From Allobosea sp. Leaf344 (GTDB taxonomy: Bacteria; Pseudomonadota; Alphaproteobacteria; Rhizobiales; Beijerinckiaceae): a stretch of 64,000 bases of DNA. The notes beneath the pieces are model-generated. The model made no database searches and had not been told where the DNA came from. It worked only from the letters and a program-made list of their open reading frames with translations. Below, piece after piece: positions 7,565 through 15,700 of this stretch. The DNA is taken from the NCBI RefSeq assembly GCF_001426225.1, contig NZ_LMRT01000015.1, forward strand, positions 29,526 to 93,525. Direction: 5' to 3'. The stretch's first letter is position 1. Every line of letters starts with the position of its first letter. Made by a program: the position numbers and the translations under genes.

Positions 7565-8821
7565 ATGCTGGCTGAGCCGCCGAACCCGCCGCGCGCCGCT
7601 GCGGCCCGGCTCGGGCTGTTGCAGGCGCTCAACTTCCTCGGCGTCGGGATCTACCTGCCGTTCTTTCCGATCTGGCTGGCGGCGCGGGGGATGGACGAGG
7701 TCGCCATCGGCTATCTCCTCACCATCCCGATCATGGTGCGCATTGCCGCCGCCTCCTGGCTGACCGGGCTGGGCGACCGGCTGATCTCGCCGGTGACGCT
7801 GCTGGCGCTGCTGAACGGCACCGTCAGCCTGTCCTATCTCGCGCTGCTGCCGGCCGAGAGCGGCCTCGTCATCGGGCTGGTGATGGCGCTGAACGCCGTG
7901 GCGCTGTCGGGCGTCGTGCCGCTGGCCGATCTGCTGACCACGGCGCAGAGCCGCATCCATCCGGCGGTGAATTACGGCCGCGTCCGCCTCTGGGGCTCGG
8001 TCAGCTTCCTCGCCGCGAATATCGGCGGCGGCTGGCTGATCGCGGCCTTCGGCCCGGGCGTGGTGCCGCTCGCCCTGTCGTTGGGCTCGGCCTTCGCCAC
8101 GCTGGCGGCGCTGGCGGCTCCGGCGCCGCCCGTCGAGGTGCCGCCCTCCGCCGCGGCCGGCGAGGCGGCGCCGCGCTTTTGCCGGGCCTTCTGGTACGCG
8201 GTGGCGGCGGCGGCTTGCGTCAACGCCACCCATGCGGCGTTGTACGGCTTCGGCTCGCTGCATTGGCGCAGCCGCGGCTTCGGCGACCCGGCCATCGGCC
8301 TGCTCTGGGCCGTCGGCGTCGCGGCGGAGATCGCGCTGTTTCTGTGGGGCGGCGGCGTCGTGGCGAGAGGCGCGGCGCCCGGGCTCGCCTGGATCGCCAT
8401 GGCCGGTTGCGCCGCGCTGCTGCGCTTCGGCGCGATGGCGCTGGATCCCGGGTACCTCGCCACGGCCCTCCTGCAACTCCTGCATGGGCTGAGCTTCGGC
8501 GCCATGCATCTCGGCGCGATGGCCGCCGTCTCGGCGCTCGCGCCGGCGGGCCGCCGCGCGGCGGCGCAGGGCCGCCTCGTCGCCGTCAGTGCCGTGGCCA
8601 GCGCCGGCATGACCATCCTCTCCGGCTACCTCTACCGGCGCCATGCCGAACTCGTCTTCCTGTCGATGATTCCGCTTGCGATCACAGGTCTTTGCTGCGT
8701 CGCCCTTGCAATGCGCCACCTGCCCGGCGATAGAGATGGCTGGGGTGGATCAGGACCGATCGGACAGGCGCCACGGGCAGGTCGTGAGACCGCGCAGGCT
8801 CGGGCGAAGGATGTCACTTAG
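7565..8821 (+). CDS. MFS transporter, HcaT/PPP-like (MFS_1_like) family
   Basis: The 418-residue protein has about 12 hydrophobic segments. Its N-terminus (RLGLLQALNFLGVGIYLPFF) and the GRVRLWGSVSFLAANIGGG loop after TM4 resemble the HcaT/LacY-like MFS_1_like group. Only the family can be given; the substrate is unknown. ATG at 7565 is used; TTG two codons earlier is an alternative. The stop is four bases before the mlaE-like ATG, so this carrier is probably transcribed with the lipid transport genes that follow, which is an uncommon arrangement. Confidence 0.88.
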   Translation: MLAEPPNPPRAAAARLGLLQALNFLGVGIYLPFFPIWLAARGMDEVAIGYLLTIPIMVRIAAASWLTGLGDRLISPVTLLALLNGTVSLSYLALLPAESGLVIGLVMALNAVALSGVVPLADLLTTAQSRIHPAVNYGRVRLWGSVSFLAANIGGGWLIAAFGPGVVPLALSLGSAFATLAALAAPAPPVEVPPSAAAGEAAPRFCRAFWYAVAAAACVNATHAALYGFGSLHWRSRGFGDPAIGLLWAVGVAAEIALFLWGGGVVARGAAPGLAWIAMAGCAALLRFGAMALDPGYLATALLQLLHGLSFGAMHLGAMAAVSALAPAGRRAAAQGRLVAVSAVASAGMTILSGYLYRRHAELVFLSMIPLAITGLCCVALAMRHLPGDRDGWGGSGPIGQAPRAGRETAQARAKDVT

Positions 8822-8825
8822 CACC

Positions 8826-9968
8826 ATGGCGACCCTCGACCCCGCCGAGCCCCAGGCACTCTTCCGCGATGAAGCCGGCACGCTGGCGGTCATCCTGTCG
8901 GGCTCGTGGAGCGCCGACCGGGCGCCGCGCGTCGAGGCTCTGGTGGCGGAGATCGGCGGGCGCATCGCCGCGGCCAAGCGCGCGCGGGTCGATCTCTCCG
9001 CCGTCGGGCGGCTCGATACGCTGGGCGCCTATGTCGTCAACCGGCTGAAGGCGCAAAATCCCCAAGGCACCGAGATCGACATCGTCAGCGACCGGCGCGA
9101 ACATGCGATCCTGCTGGAGGAGGTGGCGGTCCAAGACCATGCGACCATCGCCCCGCCCGGCGAGTTCGGCGTCGTCAGCGTCCTCGTCAATATCGGCGCC
9201 GCCATCATCCGTTTCGGGCGCGATCTGGTCGGCGGCTCGGTGTTTCTGGGCGAGGTGGTGGTCGGCCTGGGCCGCGTCATCGTCAAGCCGTCGAAGTTCC
9301 GCGGGCCGTCCCTCGTCAACCAGATCGAGCTGATCGCCTTCAACGGCGCGCCGATCATCATGCTGATCTCGTTCCTGGTCGGCTGCATCGTCGCCCAGCA
9401 GGGCATCTTTCAGCTGCAGCAGTTCGGCGCCACCGCCTTCGTCGTCAACCTCACCGGCATCCTGATCCTGCGCGAGCTCGGCGTGCTGCTCACGGCGATC
9501 ATGATCGCGGGGCGCTCCGGCTCGGCCTTCACCGCCGAGATCGGCTCGATGAAGATGCGCGAGGAGATCGACGCGCTGCGGGTGATGGGCCTCGACCCGA
9601 TCGAGGTGCTGGTCGTGCCGCGCATCCTGGCCCTGGTGATCTCCCTGCCGATCCTCGCTTTCATCTCCTCGATGTCGGGGCTCACCGGCGCGGCGCTGGT
9701 CTCCTGGCTCTATGGCGGCATCGGCATCGACACCTTCCTGGCGCGGCTGCAATCGGTCATCACCTGGAAGCATTTCGCCGTCGGCCTGATCAAGGCGCCG
9801 TTCATGGCCTTCGTCATCGGGCTGATCGCCTCGATCGAGGGGCTGGCGGTGAAGGGCTCGGCGGAATCGCTCGGCCGCCAGGTCACGGCCTCCGTCGTCA
9901 AGGCGATCTTCATGGTCATCGTCGTCGACGGGCTCTTCGCCATGTTCTTTGCATCCATCGCCTTTTGA
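8826..9968 (+). CDS. mlaE: Mla-type ABC transporter permease with N-terminal STAS-like domain
   Basis: The first about 110 residues of this 380-residue protein resemble a STAS domain (VILSGSWSADRAPRVEALVAE, then RVDLSAVGRLDTLGAYVV). The rest is the MlaE/YrbE permease with about five to six membrane segments and the conserved MKMREEIDALRVMGLDPIEVL block. In alphaproteobacteria this fused form is normal. ATG at 8826 is chosen; an alternative ATG at 8811 would overlap the MFS gene by 11 bases. The protein forms the inner-membrane channel of a retrograde phospholipid transport system with the ATPase, MCE protein and lipoprotein encoded next. Confidence 0.94.
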   Translation: MATLDPAEPQALFRDEAGTLAVILSGSWSADRAPRVEALVAEIGGRIAAAKRARVDLSAVGRLDTLGAYVVNRLKAQNPQGTEIDIVSDRREHAILLEEVAVQDHATIAPPGEFGVVSVLVNIGAAIIRFGRDLVGGSVFLGEVVVGLGRVIVKPSKFRGPSLVNQIELIAFNGAPIIMLISFLVGCIVAQQGIFQLQQFGATAFVVNLTGILILRELGVLLTAIMIAGRSGSAFTAEIGSMKMREEIDALRVMGLDPIEVLVVPRILALVISLPILAFISSMSGLTGAALVSWLYGGIGIDTFLARLQSVITWKHFAVGLIKAPFMAFVIGLIASIEGLAVKGSAESLGRQVTASVVKAIFMVIVVDGLFAMFFASIAF

Positions 9969-9984
9969 GGACCGTAACCGCCAG

Positions 9985-10815
9985 ATGAGCGACGTGATCA
10001 GCGCAGCAGCCAGAGAGTCGGGCCCGCACGCCGCTCCGCCCGCGTCGGAGCCGGCCATCCGCGTGCGCGACCTCAAGGTGGCGTTCGGCGACAAGGTGAT
10101 CATGGACGGGCTCGATCTCGACGTGATGGCCGGCGAGATCCTCGGCTTCGTCGGCGGCTCCGGCCAGGGCAAATCCGTGCTGACCCGCACCATCCTCGGC
10201 CTCGTCTCCAAGGCGCGCGGCACGATCGAGGTCTTCGGGCAGGATGTCGATACGCTCGACGCCACGCAGCGCCGGGCCCTGGAGCGCCGCTTCGGCGTGA
10301 TGTTCCAGCACGGCGCCCTGTTCTCGGCGCTGACGGTGAAGCAGAACATCCAGGTGCCGATGCGCGAGTATCTCAAGCTGTCGCCCTCGCTGCTCGACGA
10401 GATGGCGATGGTGAAGCTCGCTCTGGTCGGCCTGCCCGCGGATGCGGCGGACAAGGCGCCCTCCGAACTCTCCGGCGGCATGATCAAGCGCGCCGCCCTG
10501 GCGCGGGCCCTGGCCCTGGATCCGGAGATCGTGTTCCTGGACGAGCCGACCTCGGGGCTGGATCCGATCGGCGCCGCGGAATTCGATGCCTTGATCGTGA
10601 CCCTGAAGCAGACTTTGGGGCTGACCGTGTTCATGGTAACCCACGACCTCGACAGCCTCTATTCGTCCTGTGACAGGATTGCCGCGCTGGCGGATAAGCG
10701 GGTGGTCGCGGTCGGCCCGCTGGCGACGATGCTGGCGGCGGACCATCCGTGGATCAAATCATATTTCGGCGGCGAGCGCGCACAGGCGCGCCTGCCCGGC
10801 ACGGCGCAGGGATAA
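9985..10815 (+). CDS. mlaF: Mla-type ABC transporter ATP-binding protein
   Basis: This 276-residue ATPase has Walker A (GGSGQGKSV, residues 57-65), signature LSGGMIKRAALARAL, Walker B (IVFLDEPTSGLDP) and H-loop (MVTHD). The SGQGKSV and GGMIKR variants are typical of the MlaF/MKL group. It starts 16 bases after the permease gene, with ATG at 9985. It powers lipid movement between the membranes together with its neighbours. Confidence 0.95.
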   Translation: MSDVISAAARESGPHAAPPASEPAIRVRDLKVAFGDKVIMDGLDLDVMAGEILGFVGGSGQGKSVLTRTILGLVSKARGTIEVFGQDVDTLDATQRRALERRFGVMFQHGALFSALTVKQNIQVPMREYLKLSPSLLDEMAMVKLALVGLPADAADKAPSELSGGMIKRAALARALALDPEIVFLDEPTSGLDPIGAAEFDALIVTLKQTLGLTVFMVTHDLDSLYSSCDRIAALADKRVVAVGPLATMLAADHPWIKSYFGGERAQARLPGTAQG

Positions 10816-10825
10816 GCACTACACG

Positions 10826-11968
10826 ATGGAATCGCGTGCAAATTATGCGCTGGTCGGGCTGTTCACGATCGCTGTGCTCGCTGCCCTGTTCGGCTTCGTC
10901 TACTGGTTCAACAGCGGCGGGGCAGGGCGCCGGCAGGATGTCCGCATCATCTTCAGCGGCACGGTGACCGGGCTCGGCCGCGGCTCCAGCGTGCTGTTCA
11001 ACGGCCTGCGCGTCGGCGAGGTCACACGCATCGAGCTGCAGCCGGACGATCCGCGCCGGATCTATGCGGTCGTCCAGGTCGACAGCTCGACGCCGCTGCG
11101 CGTCGACACCCGCGCCCGCATCGAGGCGCAGGGCCTCGCCGGTGTCGTCGCGGTCCAGCTGCTCGGCGGCGAGCCCGGCGCCGACGTGCTGAAGCCCGCC
11201 CAGGGCCAGAGCATGCCGACCATCGTGGCCGAGCGCTCGGAGTTCCAGGACATTCTCGAGACCGTCCGCACCATCGCCAAGCGCGCCGACGAGATGCTCG
11301 GCAGCGTCGAGACGCTGGTCAAGGAAAACTCCGGGCCGATCGGCAATACCGTCCGCAATGTCGAGAAGTTCTCGGCCGCCCTGGCCGAGAATTCCGACGG
11401 CATCGACAAGCTGATGCAGAGCTTCGGTACCATCGCCGAGACGATCAACCCGCTGGCGCAGAAGCTCGGCGTGCTCAGCGAGGAGCTCACCGAGATCGTC
11501 CAGTCGGTCGACCAGAAGAAGGTCAGCGCCATCGTCGACAATGTCGATCGCTTCACCGCCGCGCTCGGCAGCTCCAGCGGCGATGTCGGCAAGGCCGTGA
11601 AGGACGTCGCCTCCATCACCGACAAGCTGAACCGTGCGGCCGACCAGGTCGAGGGCGTGCTGAAGGCGGCGCAGACCTTCCTCAACACCGCGTCGGGGAC
11701 TGAAGGGCGCAGCGCCTTCCAGGAGGTCGCCGACGCCGCCAAATCGATCCGGGTGCTGGCCGATAATCTCGACAAGCGCACCGCCGAGATCACCGCCGGC
11801 ATCAGCCGCTTCACCGGCCCCGGCCTGCGCGAGATCGAATCGCTGGCGACCGACGGCAAGCGCACCCTGACCGACCTCAACCGCACCCTGCGCAATATCG
11901 AGCGCAACCCTCAGCAGTTCATTTTCGGCGGCAAGCCGCCGCTTCCTCAATATGGCGGATCGCGCTAA
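10826..11968 (+). CDS. mlaD: MCE-domain lipid-binding protein (MlaD-like)
   Basis: This 380-residue protein has one N-terminal membrane anchor (about residues 8-27), an MCE domain (about 37-115, with FSGTVTGLGRGSSVLFNGLR), and a long helical periplasmic tail with repeated amphipathic segments rich in VEKFSAAL / NVDRFTAALG-like motifs. It is longer than the about 180-residue E. coli MlaD, as is usual for alphaproteobacterial members. ATG at 10826 follows the ATPase stop by ten bases. It likely forms the hexameric periplasmic ring on the transporter. Confidence 0.93.
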   Translation: MESRANYALVGLFTIAVLAALFGFVYWFNSGGAGRRQDVRIIFSGTVTGLGRGSSVLFNGLRVGEVTRIELQPDDPRRIYAVVQVDSSTPLRVDTRARIEAQGLAGVVAVQLLGGEPGADVLKPAQGQSMPTIVAERSEFQDILETVRTIAKRADEMLGSVETLVKENSGPIGNTVRNVEKFSAALAENSDGIDKLMQSFGTIAETINPLAQKLGVLSEELTEIVQSVDQKKVSAIVDNVDRFTAALGSSSGDVGKAVKDVASITDKLNRAADQVEGVLKAAQTFLNTASGTEGRSAFQEVADAAKSIRVLADNLDKRTAEITAGISRFTGPGLREIESLATDGKRTLTDLNRTLRNIERNPQQFIFGGKPPLPQYGGSR

Positions 11969-12575
11969 CCTCATGTCCATGTTCGTATCCATGCGTTTCC
12001 GGGCCACTCCCGCGCGCCTCGCGCCCGCAGCCCTCTCCGCCATGCTGCTGCTCTCCGGCTGCGGCGGCGGCGCCACCCCCACGACCTTCGATCTCTCGGC
12101 ACCGTCCGATTTCGGCCGGGTCGGCGGCTCGCGCGCCGCGCTGGTCATCGCAGAGCCGACGACGGTGCAGGCGCTGGATTCCGACCGGATCATCGTCAGG
12201 GATTCCACCGGCGCGCTGTCCTTCCTCGGCGGTGCGCAATGGTCCGACCGGGTGCCCAAGCTGGTGCAGACGCGGCTGGTGCAGACCTTCGAGAATGCCA
12301 GCCGCATCGCCTCCGTCTCGCGCCCGGGCGACCGGATCACGCCCGACGTGCAGCTGATCACCGATATTCGCCGCTTCACCATCGAGACCGCCAGCGGCGC
12401 GGCCGTGGTCGAGATCACCGCCAAGCTGGTCGGCGACCGCAACGGGCAGGTCCAGCGCGCCAGGATCTTCACCGCGAGCGTCCCGGCCTCGGCCGGGGAT
12501 GGCGCCGCCGCCGCGCAGGCGCTCGACCGCGCGCTGTCCCAGGTGCTGATCCAGATCGTCCGCTGGGCGCGCTGA
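11952..12575 (+). CDS. ABC-type transport auxiliary lipoprotein (PqiC/LptE-like, PF03886 type)
   Basis: The 207-residue protein has a lipoprotein signal with the lipobox LLSGC, lipidated Cys at about residue 37. The mature part (TTFDLSAPSDFG at the start, SLFLGG-like barrel strands, ALSQVLIQIVRWAR at the end) fits the ABC-type transport auxiliary lipoprotein family that accompanies MCE systems. It overlaps the mlaD end by 17 bases in another frame; an ATG at 11973 would remove the overlap. It probably anchors the lipid path at the outer membrane. Confidence 0.9.
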   Translation: MADRANLMSMFVSMRFRATPARLAPAALSAMLLLSGCGGGATPTTFDLSAPSDFGRVGGSRAALVIAEPTTVQALDSDRIIVRDSTGALSFLGGAQWSDRVPKLVQTRLVQTFENASRIASVSRPGDRITPDVQLITDIRRFTIETASGAAVVEITAKLVGDRNGQVQRARIFTASVPASAGDGAAAAQALDRALSQVLIQIVRWAR

Positions 12576-12670
12576 GCGTCGCGGAGGCTCGCCGGTCCCT
12601 CACGGATCGCGCGCGCTTCGCCCGACGCGAACAGGTTCCCGCGCCTGACCGCTCCCTGGTCCGGACAATG

Positions 12671-12700
12671 AAAAAGGCCGCCGGTTCCGGCGGCCTTTTT
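12671..12700. terminator. Strong bidirectional rho-independent terminator
   Basis: A near-perfect inverted repeat, AAAAAGGCCGCCGG - TT - CCGGCGGCCTTTTT, sits between the convergent ends of the Mla operon and the giant repeat protein gene. It has A-tracts and T-tracts on both sides, so it can stop transcription from both directions. Confidence 0.92.
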
Positions 12701-12720
12701 CATGATCGATGGGGCGGCGC

Positions 12721-15700
12721 CTATTCGAAGCGCCCGCTCGCATGGGCGAGCATGGTGTAGACCTTGCCCGTCTCGGAGGTCAGGTAGGTCTTGGTCACCA
12801 TCGAATCGCGGTCGTCCTTGGCCGCCTCGCCGAGCAGCCGCTCGAACTCCTCGATATAGCGGTCGACCGTCTCCTTGAACTCCGGATCGCGGCGATATTT
12901 GCGGCGGATCTCGTCGAAGGTCTGCTGCCCCTGCAAGGTGTAGAGCCGGCGGGTGAAGACGTTGCGCTCACCGCTCTTGTAGCGGTCCCACAGCTCCACC
13001 GCCGCCTCATGGTCGATCATCCGGGCGATGTCGACCGACAGCGAATCCAGCCGCTCGATCGAATGGGTGGTCGGACGGCTGATCTCCGCCGGCCTGTCCT
13101 CGCGCGACGCCCGGTTCAGGAGATCCGAGAGCCAGCCGGCCTTGGCCGGCTGCGGCTGCGGCTCCGGCGCGCGGCGGGACACCTCGGCCGGCACGGCCGG
13201 GCGCGGGGCGGCCGGCTTGGCGATCGGCGCGGCCTCGACGCGCGGCTCCTGGCGCGGCGCCTCCTGGATCACCGGGTCGAGCGAAGGCCGCAGCAGCGGC
13301 TCCTGCACCGACGGCATCCGCGCCTGCGTCACGGTGGTGTAAGCGGGGCTCGGCAGCGAGGGGGAGGGTGCCGCCGCCCGGCGGGGCTGCGCCTCGGCCG
13401 GGAGCGCCACATCGCTGCGGCGGCCGGATTTGGTGACGATCTCGGTCAGCTCGTTGAGCGCCTTGATCTGCTCGGCCACCACACGGCGCATGGCCGCGGT
13501 CGATTCCTGCGTCTCGCGCGGCAGGTCGAGCACGCCGCGCTTCAGCTCGGCGCGGGTCGCCTCCAGCTCGCGCTGGACCTCGGCCGTGACGCTGCGCATG
13601 TCCTGCGCCGCCGTCTGGAAGCGCTCGGTGACCTTGGCGAGCTCGCCGCCGACCTCGCGCGTTACCTGCTCATAGGCGGCGCGCAGGGCGTTGGCGGTGC
13701 GCTCGCGCTCCTTGGCCGTGGCGGCCCGGATCTGCTCGAACTGCTCGGACAGCGCCGCCGTGGTGGTCTCGGCGGATTCGCTGAGCACGCCGCCGATCTG
13801 GCGGGCACGCCCTTCGGCCGCCGCGAGCGAATCGTCGATCAGCGCGGCGAAGGAGCGGGTGACCGATTCGACATCGTCGGTCCGGCTCGCGATCAGCCCA
13901 TGCAGCTCTTCCAGCGTCGATTTGCGATCCGCCAGGGCCTTGCCGACCCGCGCCTCGACCTGCTCGAGGCGCGAGGCGACGGCGTTCAGCGCGGCGGCGC
14001 TCTCCTGCGTGGCGGCGCCGAGCGTGGCGCTCTTGTCGTCGAGCTGGCCGACCAGCGCCGTCGTCTCCCGCAGCGCCCCCTCCGAGAAGGCTTTGAGCTG
14101 GTTGACCTGCTCGGCCACCTGCTGGGAGGCCTTGCCGGTCTCGTCCATCACGCTGGCGATCACCGACTGCAGCTCGCCGACGCGGTTCGACAGCCCGCTC
14201 TCGACCGCGGCGAGGTTCTTGTTCGCCCCGGTGACGATCTGCTGCATCAGCTGGTTGGCTTCGCCGAGACGGCTCAGCATCCCGCCGAGCTCGCCGCGCA
14301 GCTTCTCATTGGTCGCGACCAGCGCCTCGACCGAGTGCTGCGAGCCGCTCTCCAGCGTCTCGCGCAGGGCGGCGCTGGAGGTCTCCAGTGCCGCGGTGAT
14401 GTCGGCGCTGCGCTCGCGCAGGCGCTCCACGATGGCGGTGCCGCGGCTCTCGATCGCGCGGACGACCGTGTCGCCGATGGTCGAGACCTGGTCGGCGATC
14501 GCCTGGCCGCGCGACCCGAACTCGCCGATGAGGGTGATGCCCCTGTCGTCGAAGAGGTTGCGCAGCTCGTCGGTGCGGCTGTCGAAGCTGGTGGCCAGCG
14601 CATCCGAACGCTGCTGCAGCGTATCCGCGAGCTCCTGGCCGCGGGAATCGAGCACGCCGGAGACGAGGTCGAGCCGGTTGACGACGCGCTCCTCGAAGCG
14701 CGCGACGCTCTGGTCGAGCGTATCGGCGATCTGCAGGGCGCGCCCGCCCAGCGTCGAATTGATCGCGTCGGCCTTGTCGCTGAGCGTCCGCGTGAGGGAT
14801 TCGCTCTTGGAGGTGACCGCCTCGCCGATCTCGTCGGCCTTGGCCGCCAGCGCGCGGGTGACCTCGCGGCCGCCCTCCGCCAGCACGCGGGCGATATCGA
14901 CCGTGCGCTCGACCAGCGCCTCGTTGAGCGCCGTGGCGCGGGAGCCGAGATTGCCGTCGATGCGGGCGATGAGACCGTCCAGCGACTGGCCGATCTCGGC
15001 GCTCTTGGCGCTGGAGCGCTCCTCGAACACCTTGATCTGCGCTTCCATGGCCGCGGCGGCCTCGGCCGTGCGGCGCGCCAGGATCTCGGCGGCCTCGTTG
15101 GAGCGAGCCCCGACCTTCTCCGCCAGCTCCTGGCCCTCATGCGCCAGCAGGCGCTCGAGCTCGGCCAGGCGGCCGGTCACCGTCTCGGTGAAGGAGCGGG
15201 TATCGGCTGCGACGCGCGAGGCGAGGTCGCCACCCCTGTTGACGATGATCTCCTCGAAGGCGGCCAGTCTCTCGCCGAGCCCGGTCTCGATCTCGCGGCC
15301 CTGCGTGTCGAACAGCCTGACCAGCGCGTCATGCCGGCCGGCCAGCGCTTCGTTGAGCGCCTGCGAACGGGCCTCGACCGAGCGCAGCATCGATTCCGCA
15401 TTGGCCGACAGCGCCTCGTTGACGCGTCCGCCCTGCTGGGTGAGCGCCAGCACGATCTCGCGGCCGGTGCCGGCCAGCAGCGTGCGGGCCTCGTCGGCAT
15501 GGGTGGTGAAGGTCTGGCGCAGCCCGTCCGTCGCCTCGATGACGCGGTCGGCCACATGGCGCCCGTCGACATTGATGGTTTCGGTGAGGGAGCGGCTGGC
15601 CTCCGCCATACGCCGTGCCAGCTCTTCGCTCTGCTCGCCGAGCAGGCCGTGGACTTCCTGCCCCGCCGCCGTGAGATCGCGCACCAGCGCCTCGCGCTGG

